Assembly (NCBI RefSeq): GCF_900110215.1
Contig: NZ_FOCX01000004.1
Span: forward strand, 233,103 to 297,102
Direction: 5' to 3'
From: Halorientalis persicus
GTDB taxonomy: Archaea > Halobacteriota > Halobacteria > Halobacteriales > Haloarculaceae
DNA: 64,000 bases
Shown: one piece after another, positions 36,459 to 45,497 of the stretch
How the letters are laid out: each line of letters begins with the position of its first letter
Position numbering within the stretch: the first letter of the stretch is position 1
Notes under the pieces: generated by a model
The model's database searches: none
The model's input: the letters and a program-made list of their open reading frames with translations, nothing else
Told to the model about the DNA's origin: nothing
Made by a program: the position numbers and the translations under genes

Positions 36459-38132
36459 CTACTCCAGTAACAGCAGCGTCGGGTCCCGCAGGTACTCCTT
36501 CAGCGTGTTCGTGAACCGGGCGGCCTCCGCGCCGTCGATCACGCGGTGGTCGATGGACAGCGAGAGGGTCATGACGTGGCGCGGGACGACCTCGCCGCCG
36601 ACCGACTGTTCGCTCGGGAACATCCCCTCGTCCTCGTCGTCGTTCTCGACCACCCACGGCCGCTTTTTGATCGCCCCGAGGCCGAGAATCGCGGTCTCGG
36701 GGTAGTTGATGATCGGCGTGGCGTACTCCCCGCCGATGGCTCCGAAGTTGGTGATGGTGAAGGTGCCGCCCTGCATCTCCTCGCGGCTGATCGACCGCTC
36801 GCGGGCCTTCGCGACCAGTTCGTTGGCCTCGCTGGCGATGTCGAGCAGGGATTTCCGCCCGGCGTCCTCGACGACGGGCACCATCAGCCCGGCGTCGGTG
36901 GCGGTGGCGACCCCGACGTTGTAGTCGCCTCGCGTGACGATCTCTTCTGCCTCCTCGTCGAGCTGGGAGTTGAGGATCGGGTACTCCCGGAGCGCGGCGA
37001 CGACTGCCTTCACGACGAAGGGCAGGTAGGTGAGCTTGATGTCCCGTTGCTGGGCGCGTTCCGCGAGGTCGTCGCGGGCCGCGACCAGTTCCGTCACGTC
37101 GACCCGGTCGTGGTGAGTGACGTGGGGCGCAGTGAACTTCGACTGTTCCATCTGCTGGCCGATCGTCCTTCGCACGCCGCGGTAGGGGATCCGTTCCTCG
37201 GAGCCGGCGGCGACCTCGGCCCGGTCGGACTCGGCCGCTGGGGCTCCTTCGCGCTCGCCGCCAGCCGAAATCGCCTCGGCGTCGGCCGCCTGCGCTTCGC
37301 GCTGGGCCTCGGCGTACTCCCGGACGGCCGCGGTCGTGACGACGGCCTCGCCGTCGCGTTCCTCGGTCGCGGGCACCGCGTCGATGTCCACGTCGAGTTC
37401 CTTCGCGACGCCGCGGGTCGCCGGGGTCGCCAGCGTGCGGTCGCGGTCGGCCGGTTCGGCCGCTGTGGGGGCCCCCGCGTCCTCCGTCGTGGGCTGGCTC
37501 CCCTCGACGACGGTGGGCTGGGCGCCGCCCAGCGGTTCCTCGGCCTCGGCGATGGCGGTCTCGGCCTCGTCGCCGGCAGTCGTCGCGTCAGCCTCGGCCG
37601 CCCCCGTCTCGGCCGTCGGTTCGGGTTCGGTCGCATCGCCCTCGGCCGCGGTGTGAACGTCCATCTCCGTGATGCGACCGCCGGGACCGGAACCGTCGAC
37701 GGCGGCGAGGTCGACCCCGAGTTCGCGGGCCAGTCGGCGAGCGCTTGGTGCGGCGAACACCCGACCGCCCGACTCGCCGTTCGTGCTTGGGCTCGCGGAG
37801 TCCTCGGTCGGCTCCGCCGCTTCGGCGTCGGTCGGTTCGGCGTCCGCGGGTTCCTCCCCACCGGCCGGTTCGCTTCCAGTCTCGTCCGTTTCGCCCTCGA
37901 CCTCGAAGACGATGATGACCTCGCCGACGGGGACCACCTCGCCGGCCTCGGCGCGCAGTTCTTTGACCGTGCCGTTCACCGGCGAGGGAACCTCGACGAC
38001 GGCCTTGTCGGTCTCGACCTCTGCGACTGGCTGGTCCTCCGAGACGGGGTCGCCCGGGCCGACGAGCCACTGAACGATCTCGCCCTCGGCGACGCCCTCG
38101 CCCACGTCGGGGAGTTTGAACTCACGGACCAT
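36459..38132 (-). CDS. Dihydrolipoamide acyltransferase (E2) with two subunit-binding domains
   Basis: 557 residues. E2 is the core of a 2-oxoacid dehydrogenase complex and transfers the acyl group to CoA. Lipoyl domain 1-80 with Lys43 in ETDKA; peripheral subunit-binding domain at about 126-160 (APSARRLARELGVDL, GRITEMDV); a second at about 234-272 (ATPATRGVAKELDVDI); then the catalytic domain with DHRVIDG (H529, D533). The linkers are Ala/Glu/Thr/Pro-rich. Stop and start codons with E1beta nearly touch (38132/38134). Haloarchaea oxidise pyruvate mainly by a ferredoxin oxidoreductase, so the true substrate may be branched-chain or another 2-oxoacid. Confidence 0.95.
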   Translation of the reverse strand: MVREFKLPDVGEGVAEGEIVQWLVGPGDPVSEDQPVAEVETDKAVVEVPSPVNGTVKELRAEAGEVVPVGEVIIVFEVEGETDETGSEPAGGEEPADAEPTDAEAAEPTEDSASPSTNGESGGRVFAAPSARRLARELGVDLAAVDGSGPGGRITEMDVHTAAEGDATEPEPTAETGAAEADATTAGDEAETAIAEAEEPLGGAQPTVVEGSQPTTEDAGAPTAAEPADRDRTLATPATRGVAKELDVDIDAVPATEERDGEAVVTTAAVREYAEAQREAQAADAEAISAGGEREGAPAAESDRAEVAAGSEERIPYRGVRRTIGQQMEQSKFTAPHVTHHDRVDVTELVAARDDLAERAQQRDIKLTYLPFVVKAVVAALREYPILNSQLDEEAEEIVTRGDYNVGVATATDAGLMVPVVEDAGRKSLLDIASEANELVAKARERSISREEMQGGTFTITNFGAIGGEYATPIINYPETAILGLGAIKKRPWVVENDDEDEGMFPSEQSVGGEVVPRHVMTLSLSIDHRVIDGAEAARFTNTLKEYLRDPTLLLLE

Positions 38133-38133
38133 C

Positions 38134-39141
38134 TCAGAACTCCACGGTCTCGCGGATGCCGTCCTCGATGCGGGCGGCCTCCGGCAGGTAGTAGTCCTCC
38201 AGGGCGTACAGCGGATAGGGCGTATCGAAGCCCGTCACCCGGTTGATCGGGGCCTCCTGGTAGAGGAGGACGTCCTCCTGGATGGTGGCGATGATCTCCC
38301 CCGCGAGGCCGCCCGTCTTGGGGGCCTCGTGGACGACGACCGCCCGGCCGGTCTTCTTGAACGACTCTTTGATGGCGTCCTCGTCCATCGGCGAGAGCGT
38401 CCGGAGGTCCACCACCTCGCAGTCGATCCCCTCCTCGGCGAGGGTCTCGGCGGCCTCCATCGTCGGGCGGGTCATCGCACCCCAGGTGAACACGGATACG
38501 TCACTGCCCTCCCGGCGGACCGCGGCCTCGCCCAGCGGCACGGTGTAGGGCTCGTCGGGCACTTCCTCGCGGAACGCCCGGTAGATGAGTTTGGGTTCGA
38601 GGAAGATCACCGGGTCCGGATCGCGGATGGCACTCGCGAGTAGCCCCTTGGTGTCGTACGGCGTCGAGGGGATGACGACCTTGAGACCGGCCTCGTGGAC
38701 GAAGAACGCTTCCTTGGACTCGGAGTGGTGTTCCGGTGCCCGGATGCCGCCGCCGTAGGGGGCCCGCACCACGAGCGGGCAGGTGAACCGGCCCCGGCTT
38801 CGGGTGCGCAGGCGGGCGGCGTGGGAGACGATCTGATCGAACGCGGGGTAGATGAACCCCATGAACTGGATCTCAGTCACCGGGCGGAGGCCGTAGGCGG
38901 CCATGCCGATGGCGGTGCCGACGATGCCCGACTCCGCGAGGGGCGTGTCGATCACCCGGTCGTCACCGAACTCTTCGATGAGCCCCTGGGTGGCCCGGAA
39001 GACGCCGCCGTTCTCGCCCACGTCCTCGCCCATCACGAGGACGTCGTCGTCCCGTTGCATCTCGCCGTACAATCCATCGCGGACGGCCTGTACGAGCGTG
39101 AGGTCCTGTGCCTCGGTCTCGGTATCGGTTGCCTGACTCAT
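38134..39141 (-). CDS. 2-oxoacid dehydrogenase E1 beta subunit
   Basis: 335 residues from ATG 39141 (MSQATDTETEAQDLTLVQAV). The pattern is transketolase-like E1beta: VMGEDVGENGGVFRATQGL, DTPLAESGIVGTAIGMAAYG and VVVRAPYGGGIRAPEHHSES-type blocks. It supplies part of the thiamine pyrophosphate site with E1alpha. The extension to 39357 is antisense-like and overlaps E1alpha coding, so it is rejected. Its gene follows E1alpha with one base between stop and start, and E2 follows in turn. Confidence 0.95.
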   Translation of the reverse strand: MSQATDTETEAQDLTLVQAVRDGLYGEMQRDDDVLVMGEDVGENGGVFRATQGLIEEFGDDRVIDTPLAESGIVGTAIGMAAYGLRPVTEIQFMGFIYPAFDQIVSHAARLRTRSRGRFTCPLVVRAPYGGGIRAPEHHSESKEAFFVHEAGLKVVIPSTPYDTKGLLASAIRDPDPVIFLEPKLIYRAFREEVPDEPYTVPLGEAAVRREGSDVSVFTWGAMTRPTMEAAETLAEEGIDCEVVDLRTLSPMDEDAIKESFKKTGRAVVVHEAPKTGGLAGEIIATIQEDVLLYQEAPINRVTGFDTPYPLYALEDYYLPEAARIEDGIRETVEF

Positions 39142-39142
39142 G

Positions 39143-40249
39143 TTATTCGAGGAGGGCGTCGTCGCCGTGTCGGTCCCTGATGCGCTCGAAGTACTCAAGC
39201 TGTTGCTGTAAGCGTTGGGGCATCTCCGCGTAGACGTGAGCGAACATTTCGTCGGGTGCGGGGCGCTCGACCGACTCCGCCGCGTCGATCGCCTCGGCCA
39301 CTCGATCCGAATTCTCCTGCTCGATGGCGGCGACGGTCTCGTCGTCCAGCAGGCCACGCTCGCGCAGGAACGTCTCCAGCCGTGGGATGGGGTCTTTGCG
39401 CTTCCACTCCTCGACCTCGTCGTCGTCCCGGTAGACCGAGGGGTCGTCGGCGGTGGTGTGGGCCCCGAAGCGGTACTGGACGGCCTCGATCATCGTCGGC
39501 CGCAACTCGCCCTCGTCGGGGTCTTTGGCCTTCTCGACGGCATCGCGGGTCACCTGGTAGACGGCGAGGGGGTCCATCCCGTCGACCTGCACACCCTCGA
39601 ACCCGTAGGCGTGGGCCTTCTGGGCCAGCGTCGCGCTCGCCGTCTGGCGCTCGCGGGGCACCGAGATTGCCCACTGGTTGTTGTTACAGAAGAAGACGGT
39701 GGGCGTGTCGAACACGCCGGCGAAGTTCATGCCCTCGTGGAAGTCGCCCTCGCTGGTCGCGCCGTCCCCGAAGTAACAGAGGAAGGCCTTTCGCTCGCCC
39801 TCGAGTTTCGAGGCCCAGGCCGCCCCGGTCGCGTGGGGGACCTGCGTGGCGATGGGGACCGCCATCGTGAACATATTCACGTCCTCGGGGACGGCGTTGC
39901 CATCCTCGTGGCCCATCCAGAACAGGAGGATCTTCTCCAGGGGCACCCCGCGAACGACCGCCGCGCCGGCCTCCCGGTAGCTCGGGAACAGCCAGTCGTC
40001 CTCGTCCAGTGCGTGGGCGCTCCCGATCTGGGAGGCCTCCTGGCCGGAGAGTGGGGGATAGGTGCCCATCCGGCCCTGGCGCTGGAGGGACACCGCCCGC
40101 TGGTCGAAGTGTCTGGCTAACGTGATCTGTCTGTACATCCCGACCAACGCCTCGTCGCCCAGGTCCGGTACCGTCGCGCCATCCCGGACCTGGCCATCCT
40201 CGTCGAGAATTTCGACCCGTTCGCCCGGGCCACGCTGTAGGGTACTCAT
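39143..40249 (-). CDS. 2-oxoacid dehydrogenase E1 alpha subunit
   Basis: 368 residues from ATG 40249 ([15 protein letters not shown]). It decarboxylates the 2-oxoacid. The thiamine pyrophosphate motif runs from [18 protein letters not shown] to FFCNNNQWA. The phosphorylation-loop region [19 protein letters not shown] is conserved. It is the first gene of the operon; on the reverse strand a TATA-like AACATATTAG near 40288-40297 lies about 40 bases before the start. Substrate identity (pyruvate or branched-chain) is not decided by sequence. Confidence 0.95.
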   Translation of the reverse strand: MSTLQRGPGERVEILDEDGQVRDGATVPDLGDEALVGMYRQITLARHFDQRAVSLQRQGRMGTYPPLSGQEASQIGSAHALDEDDWLFPSYREAGAAVVRGVPLEKILLFWMGHEDGNAVPEDVNMFTMAVPIATQVPHATGAAWASKLEGERKAFLCYFGDGATSEGDFHEGMNFAGVFDTPTVFFCNNNQWAISVPRERQTASATLAQKAHAYGFEGVQVDGMDPLAVYQVTRDAVEKAKDPDEGELRPTMIEAVQYRFGAHTTADDPSVYRDDDEVEEWKRKDPIPRLETFLRERGLLDDETVAAIEQENSDRVAEAIDAAESVERPAPDEMFAHVYAEMPQRLQQQLEYFERIRDRHGDDALLE

Positions 40250-40500
40250 ACTGCCCTCCGACAACACATACCAGACACCTCGCGGCGCTCGCTAATATGT
40301 TTTTGGCAAATAGCTTTCGTTACCACGCAATCTTGCGCGCGCGGCTTCGCGGACGGTCGTTCTGGACTGTTGTTCTTCGCACTTCTCGGGCGGAGTCGGG
40401 CAGAAAAGTGGACGAACGTTTCGTGGCGCTCGTCGGCGATGCCCGTGGCGGAGCGTGCGCGCTCGCGTCCGCGTGTCATACAATGTGGCCAGTGACACAA

Positions 40501-40508
40501 AACTTATT
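40501..40508 (+). promoter_or_regulatory. TATA-like box, leaderless start at 40533
   Basis: AACTTATT is centred about 28 bases before GTG 40533, supporting that GTG over the frame's first ATG at 40455. Confidence 0.5.
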
Positions 40509-40532
40509 CTGGGGGCCGGGGTCGGACGAAAC

Positions 40533-41648
40533 GTGTCACTGAGTGGGCCGGTCCGGTTGTGTGTGCAGTACGTCACCGCCGTGACCGCGCTCTGGCTGGC
40601 GTTCCATTTCGGGATTCTCAGCGGGACGCTCGCTCCGTTGCTTCACCTCGACGGGTGGGGTCAGCCCCTCGTCATTCCGGTGATGGCGGTTCTGTACCTG
40701 CTGATCCTCGCGCCGCTCTCACAGATCGTCGTGATAACGACCGATCCTTCGGGTGGGTCGGCGGCGTCGGTGTGGGAAGAGGTGACCGGCGTCAGCCTGG
40801 TCGCCACGGTCGCCGGGGCCCTCGCCGGTGGCGGACTGGTATTCGGTGTCCCGGACTGGCTCTCGACGACGCTCCCGCTGGTGGCGCTGTCGGCGGCCGT
40901 CGTCACATTCGTTTTACTCGGCGACGCGGTGTCGGTTCAGGGTCTCGATACGGCCTTCTTGAGTGCCGCGGCGACGACCCACCTGTTTGTGGTGCCGGTG
41001 GCGCTGTCGTTGCTCGTCGGCGGCATCGGTCTGGTGTTGGCCGTCCCCGTCGCAATCATCGCACTCCTGGTCGTCCGAGGCTGGCTGGGGACCAACTCGC
41101 CCATCGACCGCTGCGTCTCGGTCTCGCTCGCGGTGGTCTTCGCGCTCGTCGCCGGCGGCGTGATGGCCTACGACCTGTCCGGCCCTCGTCCGGCGACGGA
41201 TCTCGACACCGAAGCGACGGCGAACCTCTCGGCCGCCGAGAACCGCACGTACTCCATCACGGACTACGGGTTTCGGTCGCTATCCGTACCCATCGGGACA
41301 GTCTCGGTCGACAACGCGTTCGGGTTCGAACGGACCGCCGACGTTCCGGCGTACACGGCCTGTCTGTACGACACCGGCGGCAAGCGAATACAGACGACCG
41401 CTGGCCACGGTCCGGTTCTGGTCGTCGGCAACGACGAGTATGCCAGTCCCGTCGACCAGGTACGACTCGCTGGCGGAGAGCACCACCAGTACGGCGTCGT
41501 CGTCCTCCTCGACAGCGTCGAGGGACGGTCGCTGGCGGAAATCCGCGACCTCGGAACCGTCCCGGTCCGCCGGGCCGATAGCTGTCCCGGGACCACCGAC
41601 GGCCCGGCGCTGGTGCTGGTTCCCGACGGCGAACGTGGCCGACGATAA
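40533..41648 (+). CDS. Multi-pass membrane protein of unknown function with extracytoplasmic domain
   Basis: 371 residues from GTG 40533 (SLSGPVRLCVQYVTAVTALW). About six or seven hydrophobic helices lie in the first 215 residues (LVIPVMAVLYLLILAPL, LPLVALSAAVVTFVLLG, HLFVVPVALSLLVGGIGLVL, VSLAVVFALVAGGVMAYDL). The remaining 150 residues are soluble and beta-rich (TYSITDYGFRSLSVPIGTVS, GPVLVVGNDEYASPVDQVRL) and probably outside the cell. No family recognised. It is divergent from the E1alpha gene. Confidence 0.75.
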   Translation: MSLSGPVRLCVQYVTAVTALWLAFHFGILSGTLAPLLHLDGWGQPLVIPVMAVLYLLILAPLSQIVVITTDPSGGSAASVWEEVTGVSLVATVAGALAGGGLVFGVPDWLSTTLPLVALSAAVVTFVLLGDAVSVQGLDTAFLSAAATTHLFVVPVALSLLVGGIGLVLAVPVAIIALLVVRGWLGTNSPIDRCVSVSLAVVFALVAGGVMAYDLSGPRPATDLDTEATANLSAAENRTYSITDYGFRSLSVPIGTVSVDNAFGFERTADVPAYTACLYDTGGKRIQTTAGHGPVLVVGNDEYASPVDQVRLAGGEHHQYGVVVLLDSVEGRSLAEIRDLGTVPVRRADSCPGTTDGPALVLVPDGERGRR

Positions 41649-41677
41649 TCGTCACTCACTGGAACGGACAGTCACGG

Positions 41678-42100
41678 TCATGCCGGTTCGTCTCGGAACT
41701 GCGTGATCGGAACGTCCGTGATGCTGTCGTAATCGTCGTCGGCACCGACGAGCAGCGTGCCGTCGACGTGGGTCGCCGTCGCGAGTGCGAACGCGTCTCC
41801 GAGTGCGGGTGCGTGGTGAGACTTGAACTCCGAGGCGAGTCGCCAGGTCTCTGCCGTGTCGATCCGTTCGATCCCGCTCTCTTTGAGCACGTCGACGATC
41901 ATCTCTGCGCGTTCTTCGCTGTCGAGGCCTCGAACGACGTAGTGGACTTCAGCGAGGTTGACTGCCGAGATGTATCCCGCCACAGATCCCTCCACGCCGC
42001 CGATGTATCTCTCGACGACGTCACTTCCGGGTTCGTCGCGGAAGTACGCGATGAGCGGTTCGGCGTCGAAGACGACCGTCTCAGGCAACTCGTCTGTCAT
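41678..42100 (-). CDS. vapC: VapC-type PIN-domain toxin
   Basis: 140 residues. PIN-fold acidic residues are present: D12 (VVFDAEPLI), E51 (NLAEV), D102 (ALGDAFALATA) and D121/D122 (VGADDDY). Such enzymes are Mg-dependent RNases that usually cleave tRNA or rRNA. The start overlaps the stop of the AbrB-type gene by four bases (ATGA arrangement), as expected for a toxin-antitoxin operon. Confidence 0.9.
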   Translation of the reverse strand: MTDELPETVVFDAEPLIAYFRDEPGSDVVERYIGGVEGSVAGYISAVNLAEVHYVVRGLDSEERAEMIVDVLKESGIERIDTAETWRLASEFKSHHAPALGDAFALATATHVDGTLLVGADDDYDSITDVPITQFRDEPA

Positions 42101-42408
42101 TCGTCCGTTCCCTCGGTTTCGTCGCGGTCGCGGTCGCGCAATTTCGTCTCCCTGGCGGCGTCACGCTCTCGACTCTCCTGGAGCCGTTCCGTCGCCGTCC
42201 GTCCCTCGTCGTCGGTTTTGCCTGCCAGTATGCCCCGGAGATCGGTCGCCGAGCGGATCGGCCGTACGACGATTTCGCCCTCGTCTGTCCGGACGAACTT
42301 CACACGCCCCGGCGTGTCGATTCCCAACTCCTCCCGGAACTCCTTGGGAATCGTCGCCTGCCCCCGCGACGACACCGAGACCACTTTCTCTGATTCTGTT
42401 CCACTCAT
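42097..42408 (-). CDS. vapB: AbrB/SpoVT-type antitoxin (VapB)
   Basis: 103 residues from ATG 42408 (MSGTESEKVVSVSSRGQATIP). ATG 42423 is an alternative, but a reverse-strand TATA-like GTTTAGTATG near 42439-42448 puts transcription start after it. VVSVSSRGQATIPKEFREELGI is the swapped-hairpin AbrB DNA-binding fold. The C-terminal 50 residues are charged and probably wrap the VapC partner. Autoregulation of the pair is expected from the family. Confidence 0.9.
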   Translation of the reverse strand: MSGTESEKVVSVSSRGQATIPKEFREELGIDTPGRVKFVRTDEGEIVVRPIRSATDLRGILAGKTDDEGRTATERLQESRERDAARETKLRDRDRDETEGTDE

Positions 42409-42618
42409 ACTTTCTCTACCCATTACTTCGAGAGATTCATACTAAACGGTGTTGCTGACGCCGCCGAGCCGTCGCCTCGTGACCGCCTGTCCCCCACCGG
42501 TCCGCTTGCGTTTGCTCACACGCTCGCCCGCGCCACACGCTCCCGTTCGAGTTCCGGGTCTCCGTCGCCGCCGCGTTGGTGACGCAAAATCGCGTCGCCG
42601 ACCGCCGGAGCCGACCGG

Positions 42619-44373
42619 TCAGGCGACCGGTTCCGCGTGGAACTCGATGTACAGTTCCATCACGAACTCGTTCTCGCCGGCACCGGCGGGCAGGCCGACG
42701 TCGTTGCCGATTGCGGTTTCGAGACCGTCACAGCTCCGTGCGCCCGGGACGGTGAACTCGTTGTCGACCAGCGTGGCGTTCGACGTTCCGGTCGTGATGA
42801 CCGACCTGGTGCTCCCGTTGCTCCCGGACAGGCTGCCGCTGTCACCGGTCGTGCCGTTCACGACTACGGGCATCCCACAGCCTTCGATCTCTGGGATCAG
42901 GAGGTTGGCGAAGGTGGATGCTTCGAACGTGCTGTAGCCGGTTGCGGTGTCGAGCGAGCCCTCGACCGTCGTCGTGGCCGAGATGTTGGTCGGCATATCG
43001 TCGAGCGTGTCCGACTCGAAACGGATCACCGGGAACCGGAAGTTCTCGGGCGTGACGGTGTACTCCCCGGTGGTCTGGTCGAAACTCGCGGTGAACTGCG
43101 CACAGCCTTTCGTCTCGTTTTCGGGGATCCCGCTCGGACAGTCCGGGAGGTCGCCCCGGCGGTCCTTCTCGCCGACCTCGATGTACCCCTCCTCGACGTA
43201 GGCCGTGAACGACCGGTACTCGGGCAGGTCGTCGGCTGTCGACCCGTCCGCCGCCACGACCGAGACCTGTCGAGTGACCGTCTCGTTCTCGGTGTGTACG
43301 CCGAACGTGACGGTTCCGCCGGGCAACGACTCCGCCAGCGGGAGCGTCAGAGTCTCGGTCGTTCGCTCGCCGGGAGCGAGCGTGACGGTGCGCTCCTCCA
43401 GCGTCTCGATGTCGCCGTCGCCGTCGACGTCGACCCCGAACCCGCCGGTCTGGGTCCCCTCGCGGCCGCCGATATTCTCGATGTCGATCGACCCCTCGAT
43501 CGTCTCACCCGCCTGGACGGTCTCGGGGGCCTGCAGGTTCGACAGCTGGAAGTTCGCCGCCGAGTCGGCCTCGTTGATCTGCACGCTCGTACTCAGGGAG
43601 TCATTCACCGTCTGGACCATCGCGGTGACGGAGCCGGCGTCACCGGGCTGTGTAGGCACCGACAGCGCGATCTCCTCCGTCGCGCCGCCGGCCAGCGTCA
43701 CGTCGGAACTGCTGCTCTGGTCGAGCACCGACAGCGTGACCGACTGGGTTCCTTCACGGTCGCCGACGTTCTCGACCGTCGCGTCGACGGTAAGCGTCTC
43801 GCCTTCCGTCACCGGCGAGTTCGTGCCGATGTTCGAGATCTGGAAGGTAGCAGGCGCGTTCGGTTCGGTACTGTCACCGTCACCGGGCTCTTGCCCGTCG
43901 TCGCCGTCGTCGTCACTGTCACCGATGCCGGAGAAGTCGGGTGCCTCGCCGTCGTCACCGATGCCGGAGAAGTCGGGGGCCTCGCCGTCGTCACCGATGC
44001 CGGAGAAGTCGGGAGCCTCGCCGTCGTCACCGATGCCGGAGAAGTCGGGGGCCTCGCCGTCGTCACCGATGCCCGAGAAATCGAACGGTGACCCGTCGTC
44101 GTCACCGATGCCCGAGAAGTCCGGCGGTTCACTTGTCTCGCCGAAGCTGAAGTCCGGCGAGTCCCTGGTCTCGCTGAAGTCGAAGACCGAGCCGTTGCTG
44201 TTCCCACTGAACTGGAATCTGCCGTCGCTCTCGTTGCCGTCGAGGTCGAATTCGAATTTCTGGGTGTCGTCGGACTGTGTGGCTGCCGGCGTCGTGGCCG
44301 CGACTGTCCCCGTCCCCGCAACGAGGGCGATCACGACCCCGACGACCAATGCCCGCCTGCTAGCTGCGATCAT
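42619..44373 (-). CDS. Secreted CARDB-domain protein with 12-residue acidic repeats
   Basis: 584 residues. Signal segment 1-25 (MIAASRRALVVGVVIALVAG). Residues about 38-160 are Phe/Asp/Gly-rich, with PDFSFGE, then four exact copies of DFSGIGDDGEAP and related units. Two CARDB-like domains follow at about 180-275 and 285-385 (TEGETLTVDATVENVGDREG, QAGETIEGSIDIENIGGREG). The C-terminal 200 residues have four to five Cys (PDCPSG, KGCAQF, EGCGMPV, RSCDGLE) and no known family. The Phe/Asp repeats resemble the C-terminal tail of the protein at 7246-8889. Export is likely; role unknown. Confidence 0.85.
   Translation of the reverse strand: MIAASRRALVVGVVIALVAGTGTVAATTPAATQSDDTQKFEFDLDGNESDGRFQFSGNSNGSVFDFSETRDSPDFSFGETSEPPDFSGIGDDDGSPFDFSGIGDDGEAPDFSGIGDDGEAPDFSGIGDDGEAPDFSGIGDDGEAPDFSGIGDSDDDGDDGQEPGDGDSTEPNAPATFQISNIGTNSPVTEGETLTVDATVENVGDREGTQSVTLSVLDQSSSSDVTLAGGATEEIALSVPTQPGDAGSVTAMVQTVNDSLSTSVQINEADSAANFQLSNLQAPETVQAGETIEGSIDIENIGGREGTQTGGFGVDVDGDGDIETLEERTVTLAPGERTTETLTLPLAESLPGGTVTFGVHTENETVTRQVSVVAADGSTADDLPEYRSFTAYVEEGYIEVGEKDRRGDLPDCPSGIPENETKGCAQFTASFDQTTGEYTVTPENFRFPVIRFESDTLDDMPTNISATTTVEGSLDTATGYSTFEASTFANLLIPEIEGCGMPVVVNGTTGDSGSLSGSNGSTRSVITTGTSNATLVDNEFTVPGARSCDGLETAIGNDVGLPAGAGENEFVMELYIEFHAEPVA
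43915..44132 (-). repeat. 36-bp in-frame tandem repeat (DFSGIGDDGEAP)
   Basis: On the forward strand the unit reads 'tcgtcaccgatgccggagaa' plus 16 further bases, repeating every 36 bases for four near-identical copies, with more diverged units on both ends. It is coding and in frame throughout, so it is not a CRISPR. Confidence 0.9.
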
Positions 44374-44440
44374 TCTTTGCCCTTACGCTACCAAGCCGAT
44401 AGCGAGTAATAATTTTACTTAAAGATAATTTAAATTAACT
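44374..44440 (-). promoter_or_regulatory. AT-rich promoter of the repeat-bearing CARDB protein
   Basis: TAATAATTTTACTTAAAG and AATTTAAATTAAC (44407-44440) form the AT-richest block nearby and sit just upstream of the start at 44373. Confidence 0.55.
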
Positions 44441-44519
44441 ACTGGCCGCGAGCGAGCGGTGGCTGGGGCTGTGGGGTTCGATCTGTCGTCCGCTCAATCC
44501 GGTACCGGACCCGCTCTCG

Positions 44520-45446
44520 CTACTCGCTCGCTCGCGCCCGTTCGCGGGCCTCGGCCGGGTCCTCGCCCGCCAGCACGGCCTCGACGAACAACTCGCCGGC
44601 CCGGTAGGAAGACCGGACCATCGGGCCGGAGGCACAGTAGAGGAATTCCAGTTCCTCTTCGGCCACTCTGCGCCACGTCTCGAAGGCGTCGGGGTGGACG
44701 TAGTCGCTGACCTCCAGGTGCGAGCGGGAGGGCTGGAGGTACTGGCCCAGCGTCACCACGTCGACGCCCACCGTCTTGAGATCCCGCAGGGTCTGGTAGA
44801 TCTCGTGGTCGTACTCGCCGACGCCGAGCATGAGGCTGGTCTTGGTGTAGATGTCCGATTCCCGATCCACCTGCCGGAGTACGGAGAGGGACTGTTCGTA
44901 GCCGGCCCGGCGGTCCCGGACGGGCCACTGCAGGCGGTCGACGGTCTCGATGTTGTGGGCGATCACGTCGGGGTCGGCGTCGACGATCTTCCGGACGAGA
45001 TCGGGTTCGCCCTGGAAATCGGGGATCAGACACTCCACCAGAATACCGGGGTGGCGCTCCTTGATCGCGCGGATCGTCTCGGCGAAGTGGCCCGCGCCCT
45101 GGTCGGGCAGGTCGTCGCGGTCGACGCTGGTGAGGACGACGTAGTCCAGCCCGATCTCGGCGACGGCGTCGGCGACCTGCCCCGGTTCCTCGGGGTCCAG
45201 CGGCTCCATCCCGCCGGTCTCCACGTCACAGAAATTGCATCCGCGGGAACACCGCTCGCCCATGAGCATGAACGTCGCCGTGCCGGGCCCCTCCTCGCCG
45301 CTCCAGCACTCCCCGAGGTTCGGGCAGTTGGCCTCCTCACAGACGGTGTGGAGGTCGTGCTCCCGCAGGGTCTCTTTGATGTCGGTGAAGCGCTCGCCCG
45401 ACGGGGGAGCCATCTTGAGCCAGTCGGGCTTGCGGGCGCGACTCAT
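44520..45446 (-). CDS. lipA: Lipoyl synthase
   Basis: 308 residues. A radical-SAM enzyme that inserts two sulfurs into octanoyl groups on lipoyl domains. The radical-SAM cluster is C66-x3-C70-x2-C73 (CSRGCNFC); the auxiliary cluster is C36-x4-C41-x5-C47 (CEEANCPNLGEC). Later blocks DDLPDQGAGHFAETIRAI and TKTSLMLGVGE fit the family. Its obvious substrate is the E2 lipoyl domain encoded about 7 kb away. It stands alone on the reverse strand, with a BamB-like lipoprotein gene upstream. Confidence 0.96.
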   Translation of the reverse strand: MSRARKPDWLKMAPPSGERFTDIKETLREHDLHTVCEEANCPNLGECWSGEEGPGTATFMLMGERCSRGCNFCDVETGGMEPLDPEEPGQVADAVAEIGLDYVVLTSVDRDDLPDQGAGHFAETIRAIKERHPGILVECLIPDFQGEPDLVRKIVDADPDVIAHNIETVDRLQWPVRDRRAGYEQSLSVLRQVDRESDIYTKTSLMLGVGEYDHEIYQTLRDLKTVGVDVVTLGQYLQPSRSHLEVSDYVHPDAFETWRRVAEEELEFLYCASGPMVRSSYRAGELFVEAVLAGEDPAEARERARASE

Positions 45447-45497
45447 TGTCGAACAGCAGGGGCCGTCGGGAGAAAAACCTGGGGTTCCGGCCGGCGA

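Noticed and set aside
40250..40532. Short frames between the E1alpha gene and the membrane-protein gene
   Set aside because: They are short and unlike haloarchaeal proteins; the region is better explained as two divergent promoters.
43915..44132. Regular 36-bp repeats as a possible CRISPR
   Set aside because: The copies are contiguous with no spacers and stay in frame in a secreted-protein gene.
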